From Alligator mississippiensis (taxonomy: Eukaryota; Chordata; Crocodylia; Alligatoridae): a stretch of 64,000 nucleotides of DNA. Position 1 is the first letter of the stretch, and every line of letters starts with the position of its first letter. The translations under genes and the position numbers were made by a program. Location: NCBI RefSeq assembly GCF_030867095.1, contig NC_081826.1, positions 252,878,251 through 252,942,250 on the forward strand, in the 5' to 3' direction. This document shows positions 10,810 through 22,408 of the stretch, piece by piece. Under the pieces are notes generated by a model, which worked only from the letters and a program-made list of their open reading frames with translations, was not told where the DNA came from and did no database searches.

Positions 10810-13800
10810 TATTCTGACTTGCAGCTTTTCAAAAAGCTTGAACATGCAAGCATCACGTACCATTCCTGACCTACCATTTAATGTCAGTTTAATGACCCTG
10901 GGGAATATTATGACATAAAAGAAAGGAAACCATGGGACCTGGATTCTGAGCAACTACAAATACCACAAGCACAATGCTGGGATCTCATAATGTACTGCAG
11001 AAATAAGGAAGTGTGCTTACTGGTAGCAGTGAAGAGACAATGGGATACTTGTCCAGGCTTCACTGCCTCTTCTCAATGTGACTCTCCTGGGTATCACTAG
11101 TAAACACAGCCAGTTGTGCACTGTTGGCAGCTATCAAAAGTTATACCAATAGAAGCTTCCAGTGCAGGTCTCCGCTGCTTAGGTTTAATCTATGTTGGAG
11201 GTCAGTTCAGGCTCAGAAGTGATTTGGAGAAACGGTCTAATCAGAAGAACAAAGGAAAGTTGTTCCAGTGAATGCTGGGGAAAAAGTAAAAAAGAACTTA
11301 GAAATGCAATGAAAAAAAATATATGATGCTCACATAGTTTCACATGGAGTGTGATATTTAAAAAAACTAAGCATTCATTGTTGAAAGATAATCTTTCCTT
11401 AAGGGAATCTAGCCTCAGAAAGTTAATTCAGTTTGAAGCTTTGTGGTTCCTTTGGACTCTTCATTACTGCGGGAGTCCCAAATTTCTGCAGCTGCAATAT
11501 GCTGTCTTCCACTTGGGTCTACTTAAATGTCTGTGTCCCATCCTGTTACGATGATTCACACATCTATGGCCTACAGGCTAGATTGCTGCAATTCATTATA
11601 ACTGGGCTTGAGGATTCTGCTGTTAAAAAGCTTGGAATACCTAGTCAAATTTAAAGCTATGGAATTGGCAGTAAGTATCTCAGAGAAAGGACTGGCCTAT
11701 GTTGCAAGACTTGTGGTTGCAGACAGCAGTAGCCACAGGGAGGCTGCCAGAGTATATACACACTTGCATGGCTTCTAGCAGCCACATATAACTCCTGTCA
11801 GAGTCACATGGCTCCACTTCAGCAGCTGTGCTGGCAGGGAGCGCAAGTCCCCCTGCGAGACACCAGCTGTTAGAGGGGACACAGCAGCCAGCAGAAAGCA
11901 GATACATTTACACGCACCTTCTGTCTGCTGTCAGGTAATGGCAGTAGCCTTCTGTCACTTGCAGAGCTGGTGTTCCTCTGTGACAGAATGAAGGGGTGAG
12001 AGTGAACACAGTCATAGTTTCATTGATTTTCTGCTGGCAGAACTATGTAGCATTGACCAGGAAAAGACCCCTTTCTCAGATAACTACCTCTACTGGAAGC
12101 TACATGCCTCAGAAACTACAGAGTTATATCGAGGAGGATGCTCATGAGAGCAGGACTTCAGAATCACTATTAAGCTCACAATCTTATGAAAAGTGTGTGT
12201 GTCTAACTTGGCTTTGGCTTGCCTGTGACTTGGTTTTCTCAGATCCACAGTTACAGCCAGCAAAGTAATAAAAAGGGTTGAAGAGAAGTGTAAAGAAACA
12301 TGAAGGCAAAAAGAAAGTTTGAGTGAGCATGAGTAAGCAAAAGGAAGATGGACGAAATAAAAGCTTGAACAACAAGCAAATATTTACTTGATTGACTTGG
12401 GGAAGGTAAAGAAAACCCTCCCTGGGACAACATTTGTAAATGTTGTTTGCCAATCTTTGGGAGGTATTCAGAGATGACTATGATAAATAAATGACAAAAC
12501 TTGGGTAAACAGACAGAAAACAAGCTATGGAGGAATCAAGCTTTGGAGGACATAAGATGAGAAGGGTGGTTGCATCATCAGTAGTAATGGAACAGAAGAA
12601 TGGAGAAGACAGGAGGAAAACTAAGTTCAATTTCAGATGTCATAAATGTGAGCCATCCAGGAAGCGGTGTTGAAGAGACATGCATGTCAATGTGATGACA
12701 TGTACTACTGCTCATCAGTGCGCTGACATTAGGAAAGATGTTCCCTGTGGGGCTTTACCCTCCACAGTATTGGGGTGAAGCCCTGAACATATACAAACAG
12801 ATGAAAAAGTGTAGAGCTAAGCAGGGACTGCAGGGGATCCTACACTTGCACTGATGAATGCACTGATGTATGGCAGTCTGGTTACTCATGTCCAGTAGCA
12901 GGACTAAAGGATAAAGTAGCAGGACTAAAGCAGAACTAAAAGGAATGCTTAGCCAAGCTCTCATTACCTAGATGAAATTCATTTTTAAGCCCCTATCTCC
13001 TGAGAAACACCCTGCTCTGTGTACTTGGTAAGACTGCAGGCAGAAAGGGGGTGTCAGACTTAATTCTCCTGAATGAGGAGAACATTATCTACAGTCCTAC
13101 ATTTACTCAATATTTTGTCACTGAATGAATTATGATTCAATAATACGTGCATGTATTGCCAGTGTCTAAATTCATGACAAGTTTCTGGTGTAGGCATAAA
13201 TGGATTAAAGTGCAAGGGAACTTCTGTACCAATCACTGTGACCACTAAATATATTTGATGAGAGAAGCTGAGAAAGATTCTCAGTATTCAGGTCAAGTCA
13301 AGAGAGACAAGAAATTGCTTCTTGCTAGAAACTGTATATTCCCAGAAAGTTAGAATCTAACACACTTCAAGGATTGCTATCGAGTCAGCTTGTTTGGACA
13401 GGTGCTCCCTCATTGATCCAGAATAAGGAAAATTAAAAGTAACCAATCAGAAATGAAGGAAATTGTGTTCTGTTGCAGTCAACTTTCTTTAAAATATATA
13501 ATTAAAGGAATATAAAGGAAGATTTAACAGGGAGTAACAGCAGATGATGATGATCAGAAAGAGAACTATGGAGAGACCCTACAACCACATGGCTCTCTCC
13601 ACTGTGGTGGTAGGTAGGATCCTGTGCTTGGATGTATTAGAAATGTTTGTGTGCCAGTGTGTGCATTGCCTCCAGTTAACATGAATAATAATTTTTTGTC
13701 ATCCATCAGCCTCTTGCTGTATCTGAGGGCGGAGATTCACTTGAAATAATCATTGGAAAGATGAACAAGTTTTGGTTCTAGGAAACAGAATAATGTATAG
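10810..13800. other. Intergenic, no gene recognised
   Basis: This is ordinary AT-rich sequence with scattered short open frames (60-100 codons) on both strands. None has a recognisable domain or paired splice sites. No repeat boundaries are resolved. Confidence 0.3.
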
Positions 13801-13872
13801 TGCAGTGCTGTAGATGGGTTAATTAGCTCTGCCACTTAGTAGAGCTAATTTACCCACATAAAACACTGCAGG
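13801..13872. repeat. Short imperfect palindrome / hairpin
   Basis: The left arm TGCAGTGCTGTAGATGGGTT and following bases pair with a right arm ending ACCCACATAAAACACTGCA. The arms are about 30 bases with most positions complementary, around a loop of about 10 bases. The inner GGGTTAATTAGCTCT pairs with AGAGCTAATTTACCC. It is most likely a tiny MITE remnant, since related TTAATTAGCTCTGC sequence occurs near 20,745. A structured RNA is possible but unsupported. Confidence 0.6.
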
Positions 13873-14740
13873 ATTTCAGCATGACACTGCCTGGCCGCAT
13901 AGGAATACTTGGAAAACTAACAATTGTCATACCCCCTCCCCCCCACCCCAACACACACACATACCTGTGCTTGTACTCCACTTGTAATACCTCTGCTTAC
14001 CCACTGAGAACCCCTGTTATAGCAAATGGGAGCTAGGTGTATCACTTTCCAAATGTGAGACAAAGTCATATTCGGTAACACAAAATTAGTATTATCCTGG
14101 ACAGTTTGGGACAATTGACATATAGCTCACTTGTATGTCAGCATTGCTTTAGGTCTTCATATTCCGGGGCTTGTGCAGAAATTCGCTGCACCTAGTCTAC
14201 GATTACATGGCTTGTTTTAAACTGCGTGATTGCAAATCAGGAGTGGTGTGCAGAGGTTTTCTGGTGCTGAGAGCTGTGCTGGGAACCAAATGTAAGTAAC
14301 TCATGGTGGGAGGAGGAGCAGGTGGGGTTGGGAGGGCTAGCAGGTCCATGGGGGGTGGGGAGGCAGTTGGCAGGTCTAGGTGGGGGTTGGCAGGATTGGG
14401 GATGGTGAGTCTGTGAGGAGGAGGGGGGAGGTTATAGTGTGGGGTTGTCAGTCTGGGGATAGAGGGATCTGGGGACTAAAAATAACCCAATCAGGGTCAG
14501 CATGGTAGGAAGAGAGCAACCCTGGGACTGGGGCAAGTGGCTAGGCTTTCCCAGCCCCAGGGCTGTGCTCCCAGACATTCAATATATTGGGCTAACCCAT
14601 TCACAATCTAAATTAGTTCACTTACTTAGGTGAACCAATGTAGATGAGACCCACTATTTTTGGTCTGATTTAAGCCTCCTGAACATCTGCACAGATTGGC
14701 ATTTAGATCAACGTAACCCTAATTAGGTTAATCTAAACGA
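13873..14740. other. Intergenic, repeat-like, unresolved
   Basis: It contains an AC/CCCC-rich patch near 13,930-13,965 and a G-rich patch at 14,300-14,460. The tail at 14,580-14,740 (AATGTAGATGAGACC, ATCTAAACGAG) resembles the ends of other MITEs here. No gene is seen. Confidence 0.3.
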
Positions 14741-15768
14741 GTGGTGGTGGATGGGTCGTACTCAACCTGGTGGGATGTGAACAGTGGGGCCCCTCAGGGC
14801 TCGGTCCTGGGGCCTACACTGTTCAACATCTTCATTAGTGACTTGGACGAGGGGGTGGAAAATACGTTGTCCAAGTTTGCCGATGACCCCAAGATGTGGG
14901 GAGAGGTAGGCACGTTCAAAGGGAGAGAGAGGCTGCAATTAGACTTAGAGAGACTACAGAGGTGGGCAGATGATAATAGGATGGGGTTCAATGTAGATAA
15001 ATGCAGGGTGCTGCACCTGGGGAGAAGGAATCCACAGCATACATACAAGCTGGGGAGCTCCCCACTTGTGAGCACAGAGGCAGAAAGGGATCTTAGAGTC
15101 ATTATTGGCTCCAAGATGAACATGAGCCGCCAATGCCAAACTGCAGCCAGCAAAGCCAACCACACCTTGTCGTGCATCCAAAGATGCATCTCAAGTCAGT
15201 CCAGAGAGGTGATACTCCCCCTCTACGTGACATTGGTCAGGCCTCAACTGGAGTACTGTGTCCAGTTCTGGGCACCGGACTTTAAAAAGGATGTGGCCTG
15301 CCTTGAGAGGGTTCAGAGGAGGGCCACCCACTTGGTTGGAGGGCAAAAGGGCAGGCCCTATGAAGACAGGCTCAGGGACCTGAACCTGTTCAGCCTCAGC
15401 AAGCAGAGGCTGAGGGGGATTTGGTGGCTGCCTACAAACTCGTTAGGGGAGATCAGCAGCAAATAGGAAGAGCCCTATTCTCCCCAGCAGCACCTGGGGT
15501 GATGAGGAACAATGGCCAGAAGCTACTATAGAATCGGTTCAGGTTAGAGATTAGGAGGCACTATTTTGCTATCAGGGTAGCTAGGATCTGGAACCAACTT
15601 TCTAGGGAAGTGGTTCTCGCTCCTACCTTGGGTAAATTCAAAAACAGGTTGGATGAACACCTGTCCGGGGTCATGTGATCCCAGCGTGTGCTCCAACCAG
15701 TGGCGGGGGGTTAGACTAGATGATCTATTCAGGGCCCTTCTGACCCCTAACTACTATGAAACTAAACG
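14741..15768 (+). mobile_element. CR1 LINE, 3' fragment
   Basis: A 241-codon frame (14,741-15,466) starts inside the CR1 reverse transcriptase with SGAPQGSVLGPTLFNIFISDLDEG. It contains a damaged catalytic motif (FADDPKMW where FADDTKLW is usual) and the C-terminal [13 protein letters not shown] block. Noncoding-frame CR1 sequence continues to a 3' end with CCCTTCTGACCCCTAACTACTATGAA. The 5' part of the element, including the endonuclease, is absent, which is normal 5' truncation. Immobile. Confidence 0.93.
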
Positions 15769-16281
15769 TAACATCTGCACATACCCCTTGCTAATTGTGT
15801 TTGAGATTTTCCTACAAATGATGGTACCTCCTTTTGAACTGACATATTCTCATTTCCTTATGATTGGTTGATCTGTGTCTGCTTCTGAATGTTATGAAAT
15901 TGAATCATTAACATAGAATTTGAGGTAAGTAGCTTCCATATTTCTCCATATGGCAGGGGGCAATAATGATTTTTCTCACTTCAAGATGTAGCAATGTCCT
16001 TGTTTATCCTGGTAGAATGTTTTTTCTTGATGATGGCCAACTGGGTCAACTAATCAATTGACACAATTCTAAAATCCCTCTCTATTGAGCTTTCCGGATC
16101 CTTCAGAACATTTGATGATACCTTCATTCTTTTCTGCAAAGATGTTCCCTTTACTTTGGAAATGTTTCTCCCCTTGGCTGGCTCTTATCTTTGTTGCTTG
16201 GATATAATAAAATCACAAGGCATTAACAGATTGCAGGGAATTATCCTTCTTCTTCTGCTCTGTTTTTGGTTTTACCTCACA
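15769..16281. other. Intergenic, nothing certain
   Basis: This AT-rich stretch may belong to the degraded retroelement to its right on the minus strand, but no domain can be named. Confidence 0.25.
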
Positions 16282-16289
16282 CACCACAC

Positions 16290-16475
16290 CAGGGGTGGGC
16301 AATTATTTTGGGTGGAGGGTGGCTTACTGAGTTTTGGCAAGCCATTGAGGGTCACATGACAGGCAGCCAGGGGCAGATATATATTAATTTTCTAAATTTT
16401 TAGGGGCCCCGTGGGCTGGATAGAATGGCCTAGCGGGCTACATCTGGCCTGCAGGCCACATTTTGCCCACCCCTG
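16290..16475. mobile_element. hAT MITE with perfect 8-bp target duplication (family A)
   Basis: The termini are CAGGGGTGGGCAATTATTTT and, at the other end, TTTTGCCCACCCCTG. The 8-base flanks are identical (CACCACAC at 16,282-16,289 and 16,476-16,483). The 186-bp body is noncoding. A second copy of the same family is at 28,020-28,188. Confidence 0.92.
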
Positions 16476-16483
16476 CACCACAC

Positions 16484-17840
16484 CATTTTCTTTTTCTCTC
16501 TTACTGTGACTATGTAAACCTCATCTTCCCAAATGCCTGAAGTGTTCCTTGCTCTTCCTTCTCTGACAGATTCCTTGCCGTTACGTAACCACCAGACTGA
16601 AACTTCGAATCTAGTGCTCTGCTTTCTTCTTCTAGTACCCAATTTTAGATTTTTTGTATAGTTCGAATATGATTCTTTCATCAGCTCTTTCAGTAGTCGT
16701 CATCTGTTTGGGAGGTGACACCTTCATGCTCTGGCCTCAATCCAAATAATTAAACAGAAGAGAAGTAAGAGAACTGTTGCTTTAGTAACCACTATTTAGT
16801 TCCTGCCAGATTGGCTCCTGTTTCTCTAGAGTTCTGAGCATGAAGAGTAATGTTTATTTAAATTAAGATGGATTTGCTTGCGGAGAGTAAAGAGTTGCTT
16901 CAGAATTTTGCATAGCTGTGTATTCTGCTTTTAAACAAGTGGTTTTCATTTTTTCCCTTGGCATGAAACGCAAATGTCATATCAGAAATCACTGAGTATT
17001 TTCTCAGCAATATTTTACCAGACTGACTTGCTGTATGGCAGGTTTGCACAAATTTTGTGAAATTATCTATAATGACTGGATTATGTTCATATCATTTTAT
17101 TTTTCTCCAAATCAACATGATCAACGCAAGTATTTCAAATGGTGTTGTAGAAATACCAGTAACACTTTGCAGACCTGCTCTGCCAGGTAGGTTTGATGTT
17201 TTTTGCTTTACAGTTTTACAGACTCTTGTGGTACAATGTTCTATGTCCTATTGTGTTTTAGACCAAACAACCCTAGCCTCTGATTATGATTACTACTGGT
17301 TCTGTCTCAGGCAAACCTTTTCCTACAGGTTCCTACAGGTTGCCTTGAGTCCCGCAGTACCACTGGAATGAATATACAGTTGGAATCATTTGCATGGAAA
17401 CTGTCAGCCCTCATACGATTCTCTTTTTCTTTCCTACAAACTCAATTTGTTAGCTCTAATTCTTCTAACTGTAAAAATTGGCTTGCTTAGCCTTGTATTA
17501 TCACCTCAGGACATTTGTTCTTGCTATTGGGTTTGATATATTGCACTCATTTGCTTTCAGAGTGGGGAAAATAAATGTAGTTGGCAAAATTCTCTCCATG
17601 GCTCTTATTTTGCACATTCCTTCCTTGAATAATTGCCCAAACATTCTTAGGATCATACTCTACTGTGCTTTCCCTCATGTATACCTCCATATTTAAGGGT
17701 TTCCTGGATAATAGCATCAATGTTCACTTTCTCAGAATATTTTACAGTTAAATTCAAACTGAAATGTCTGAAACCCACCCAGAACTGTAAGGATTTAGTT
17801 GAGATAATTGTTATTTCATATTTGTAATGAATTATCACCA
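16484..17840. other. AT-rich stretch without recognised gene
   Basis: Minus-strand open frames here (for example 16,430-16,681 and 17,653-17,841) could be remnants of the Ty3/Gypsy fossil whose reverse transcriptase lies at 18.6-19.25 kb. No domain can be named with confidence. Confidence 0.25.
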
Positions 17841-17848
17841 TTCTAGAT

Positions 17849-18229
17849 CAGGGTGCTCAACCCCTGGCCCACAGGCCAGCCCAGTCCATGGAGCTGTATC
17901 ACTTGGCCTGCCAGGTGAGAGTGATGGCAGTGTTAATTGCTACTGCTCTCCAAGTTGACACTGTGGGAAGCATGGTGGGCCAGATAACACAGAACTGTGC
18001 ACTATATTGGGTGCATGGGGCTGGGGCAGTGTTGGGGCAGGGCAGTGTGAGGCTGGATTCCAATGTGCAGGGCTGGGCTCAGGCAACACGGGGACTGATA
18101 TGAACATGCTGGGCCTGATCTGGGCATGTGGGGCCTAACCCCACGTGCCAACCCTGCAAGGGATCCAGTCTGCAGACTGGCCCCACACCACTCATCTGGC
18201 CCGTGAGGCTGAAAGGTTGAGCACTACTG
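17849..18229. mobile_element. hAT non-autonomous element, 381 bp
   Basis: The ends are CAGGGTGCTCAACCCCTGGC on the left and AGGTTGAGCACTACTG on the right, in inverted order. The flanks TTCTAGAT and CTCTAGAT agree at 7 of 8 bases. The interior is GC-rich and noncoding. It seems to have landed in or beside the older Ty3/Gypsy fossil. Confidence 0.88.
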
Positions 18230-18279
18230 CTCTAGATTGCAAATTATGGTGTGTGGAAGAGAGATTCTCTGAACCTTGA

Positions 18280-19600
18280 TGTTAAAGTCTACTGCAGAGC
18301 TAGACATGCCAGTTTCTCAGAAGGCAAACTGTAGCTCTTCTCTCTCAGCATTAGAGTACTGGATACTTAGGCAGACACCCAGAGATTTTCCTCACGATGC
18401 TGGTATAGGTTTACCCCTAACTCCTTATTTGAGGCATCAGTATGCAAAAAGAACTGTTGTTAAAAATCTGGGTAGGCCCAAATTATTGAATTGGCTGGGA
18501 TATAAATCAGTTGTTCCAAAACTCATTAGTGTAGTTACCTTGGTTACACTGACTGGCTGACAGGTAGCTGTTGTTTTCCCTGAACATTTTTTAAGCTGAG
18601 GTATTTGGGACTGCAAAGGAAGTCATACAGTCAAAAATCCTTATATATTCCTTGTAATAGGATAGGGAATGTAGCCAATATTTAACTTCCCTCATCATAA
18701 AAGAGGCTTTTTCTTTCAAAGGTTGTGCAACAGGTATGTCTTTTGGATCCATTTTAGAACTCTCAGCTGATAGCATCCTTCTACAATGACTCACCTCCCA
18801 CTTAAATTACATTTATTTAGTCATAATTTGATATTACATTTCTGATGACTTTTGACAACTTTCCTGATATACTCCATACAGAAATCCCTGACATCTTTGC
18901 TATAGATGAGGACATTGCCAAAGAAGTACAAGGAGATTTTGCCTCTCAGATCTTTCATACATTTCTCCATTAAACACTAAGGTGCCACAGGGTTTTAGGG
19001 GATCTAAAAAGAATGAGAACCAATTCTTATGATGTCGAAGGCGTGACAAATGCTGACAAATTACTTCACTTCTGAATCCCTTATGATAAGCCTTGCTTTG
19101 ATCAAGGGTAACATAAATTTCTAAGTAAACTATCAAGGATCTTTGAAATTCTAGATAAAGGATTTCTGGAATGACTATTTTGTTTACTTCTTTATAGCTT
19201 GTATGTAGCTGCAATGTCCTATAATTTTTCCTGATATGTACCATTGGTGAGGAAGTGGTAATTTTGACTTTTTGTCTAGCTTGACAGATTTCTTATGCAG
19301 CTCTTCACATCATGATAGAATTGATCAAAAGAATGGTTTTATATGGCTTCTAGACAGAAGTCTTTATCATTTTATTAATGATTATTGTCAAAATTTAAGT
19401 ACAATCTACATTTTAATCAATGCTTGCAAAGTTGTTGTATACTTCAGTTCTCAGTTCTCTGTCCACTTCCTGTTTTTCTTTTGTAAGGTATTACAAATTA
19501 AAAGAAGGACCCCTACATCATTATGGATATGTGTGATATGTTTGGCTAGCACTGGAGAGAGGATACTTACTTCCTCTTAAGGAGGGCACATCTCCTGGCT
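18280..19600 (-). mobile_element. Ty3/Gypsy-type LTR retrotransposon fossil (pol remnant)
   Basis: On the minus strand, the region around 19,244-18,900 resembles a Ty3/Gypsy reverse transcriptase, with YKEVNKIVIPE near the start and a TLDQSKAYHKGF block further on. The region at 18,794-18,591 resembles the thumb/connection part that follows it in pol (LSAESSKMDPK). The element is broken in many places and looks old. LTRs were not identified, so the true ends are unknown; neighbouring sequence from about 15.9 kb may belong to it. The hAT element at 17,849-18,229 inserted into or next to it. Confidence 0.6.
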
Positions 19601-20711
19601 TCTGTGGCAGGTGCCTAGGATAGACAGTGGCAACCAACCATAGTCATCCCGTCACAGTTGCAACAACCTTCGGGGAATCTGCAGGCTGGAGCAGAAGTTC
19701 TATGAGGGACTATGTTAAGGGAGATACCGGTAAGCTTCCAGGAAACGCTATGTGCTTGGTAGGCCTGTGCTAAGCAGCAAGTATTTGATTTGGATTCAGA
19801 TTCGGCTGATTTGAGGGACAGTGATTCAACTCGGTGACTGGAATCGCTGTCCTGATTCGATTCGGCTGATTCAGATTTGGAGATTCGACTGCTGAATCAG
19901 CTACTGAAGCTTCAGACAGCTGTAACAGATAGGGATATGTTCTCAGGCGGTGAGGTAGGGAGGGAGTGAGGCTAAGCCTAGGGAATGGACCAGGGGAGAG
20001 GGGTCATTCCTGGGGCTGCACTGTGCTCCTCCTGTCTCCCTGCACCTGGGCTCCGCCTATCCCCATCCACCCCAGCTCCTGGGCTGCGCCGTGCTGTGGT
20101 TCAGGCAGCTGGTGTCAGCAGCTCCTGGGGCCACTGCAGCAGGGGCTGGGGGGAGTGGCAGCAAGTGGAGCTGGGCAGCGCAGGACATGGCACAGCTTAT
20201 CTGCACTCACCCTAGCCCCCGCTGCAGCAGGTCTGGGAAAGACTGGTGCCAGCTGTAACAGAACTGTTAGTGGGTGCGGGGGAGGCATGGCATGCCTCTT
20301 GTTGCTCCATGCCCCCCGGGAGGGCTGCAGGCTGGGGGGTTGCGTTGGGCTCTTCCCAGGGGTGCGTGCCCCCAGATCTGCACGTGGGACAACAGCAGGT
20401 TGCCACTGCAGGCAGGGGCTGGTGGTGGCACCAGGCTGATTCTTCCTGGTGTTCAATTAAAATGTTCAATTATTTCTCCATGGGACAAACAGATTCAATC
20501 TCTAAATGCTGCAGAAATACTTGACCTTTCATCCCTTACATTTCTTTGATTGTTCCCTGAGTTTGCATCCATTTACTCAGCACCAGAAACACCTGCTCTA
20601 TTAAGACGTATAGATAGCCTGTCTTAAGTAATAAATTTTCAATTGCCACCACTTTGTTGACTGTCCATGTCCACTAGGTGGAGCACACTCTGAATTTAAC
20701 AAATCTTCAGT
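19601..20711. mobile_element. GC-rich non-autonomous DNA element, ends unresolved
   Basis: A GATTCGATTCGGCTGATTCA-type AT-rich lead-in (about 19,765-19,920) is followed by a GC-rich core (about 19,985-20,430). Part of the core, GTGCCCCCAGATCTGCACGT near 20,364, closely matches GTGTGCCCCCAGATCTGCGT near 55,998 inside the foldback element at 55,620-56,849. This shows a shared module. Open frames here are low-complexity by-products of GC content. Exact termini and target duplications were not found. Confidence 0.45.
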
Positions 20712-21497
20712 GGATGCATCTCCACAAAACGCTTACTGCAGTTGCCTAATTAGCTCTGCAGTAAAGCATTACCATCTATTTGAGCAGTGCTATTAGGCTA
20801 GAGTAAACTAATTAACTCTGTCATAGGATGGTACTGCTCAACACAAGTACTATTCTCAGGTGGAGTTATTTAATCTGTTGCAGAACATGTATAGATGGTG
20901 ACTGAGGCTGGCTGTGGCACAAACGTGCTACAGTGCGGGGCTACCTGCTGGCTAGCCCCACAATGTAGCACCCTCATAGGTGATGCATGGGGGGGGGGTT
21001 ATGTGAGGGGGAGAGGGGGGGCACATGGCCCCACTGTGATTGGCCACTGCCAATGCTGCCACCAGCATCTGCGGGCGATTGCCGCTCGCCATGCCCCCCT
21101 CGCCACCGACACTGCTGCGGTCTAGGTGGTCCCTGCTCAGCCTGCTTACGCCACTGACGTCACCGTGGCTGCCTGCAGGCAGTCCCCACTTGTCACCACC
21201 ATGCCCCCACTGCCAACACTGCTGCTGCCTGTGGGCAGCTGCCATGCCCCCACAGCCGCAGGAGGCACGAGTCGTTAATGAGCACCCTTATGCCCCAGCC
21301 AGCCCCTCCACAGCATGCTGAGCCAGGGTAGAGCAGCTCTGGGCTGGCAGCCCCTGTCAGCCAGGGTTACATTGCCCCTGCTCAACATTTTCTTGCTCCA
21401 GGTGCATTCATAAACACTGCGCCCAAGCGCAACAAACTCCAGTGCAAACTGTACTGGAGTTTACTGTGTTGCATTAATATCACATGTAGATGTACCT
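20712..21497. mobile_element. Composite MITE with CATCTACA-type ends and GC-rich interior
   Basis: The left end reads GGATGCATCTCCACAAAACG. The right end, as reverse complement, reads AGGTACATCTACATGTGATA. A further terminus-like sequence (ACATGTATAGATGGTGACTG) at about 20,885-20,905 suggests two elements joined or nested. The interior is G-rich, with a run of 9 G near 20,990. Near the right end, AACTCCAGT and ACTGGAGTT form a perfect 9-base stem (about 21,429-21,456). Confidence 0.45.
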
Positions 21498-22400
21498 GGT
21501 AATATTTTTACTGATAAAAATCTCAGTAAAGACCAACCCATTATCCCTTTTTTGGTTTTGATTCCAGGTAACCAATTTCAATAACTTGTATTGCTATTAT
21601 AGGCACAACATTGTAAACTGAAAATAAACTTATTTTACTAGCTTCTTCAACTATTAACATTGAAAGCTATATCTTACAAGTCTAAAGCCTTGATTCTGCC
21701 AATACTACCAAATGTATTGCTTACTTTGCTAAGTATTCTATTTATTTAAATATATATTAAATATATATTAAATGTGAGTGATCTCATAACTGAAGTTACT
21801 TACAAGTTAATTGCACATAAACCTCCTCAGCTTAGGACTCTTGCTTACTTTCATTTTTCCAGAACCAGAGCATTTCTCAGGTCTCGCTCACTGATCCATC
21901 ACCATTAGGATTTCCAAAACTGAAAGAAAATGCTTAACTGAAAAGTATGTTTTAATTTAATGACACGATTAAATTAAATCATATATAAATAAAATGATGT
22001 AATTAATTAAACTGATTACATAGCAACAGGGAAAGTGGGAAACATAAGTGAGAAGCTATATTAAGTATAAAGGGTGACATGAAAGAAGATATGAGGCTGA
22101 CAGTGAAGGGATATAGGCTTACTCTATAAAGTTCAACTGGCAAAAATCAGAATCCCTCCAAAGTAACAAAACCCTCTGAACTGCTAGAGGAGATTCTCCA
22201 TGTTGCTAAGCTGGGTCAAGCTTCTGCTGCCATTTAGCATGCAGCTGAAAGGGTGTGTAGACATTCCAACATCTTCAACCAGCTCTGTGGTCCATTTAAC
22301 CTCTGGTGTCTTCCCAGGGCGCACTGTGTTCTGGCAGTACAGCCACTCAGTGAAGCTTTGCAGAGTCGTTCCAGTAACATAACTTGGGGGGGAGGGATGT
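21498..22400. other. Intergenic, AT-rich, nothing recognised
   Basis: Very AT-rich sequence with TTTAAATATATATTAAATATA near 21,740. No gene or repeat boundary is recognised. Confidence 0.3.
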
Positions 22401-22408
22401 AGTTATGG
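22401..22408. repeat. 8-bp target-site duplication, left
   Basis: AGTTATGG immediately precedes the hAT terminus and is repeated exactly at 24,806-24,813. Confidence 0.9.
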
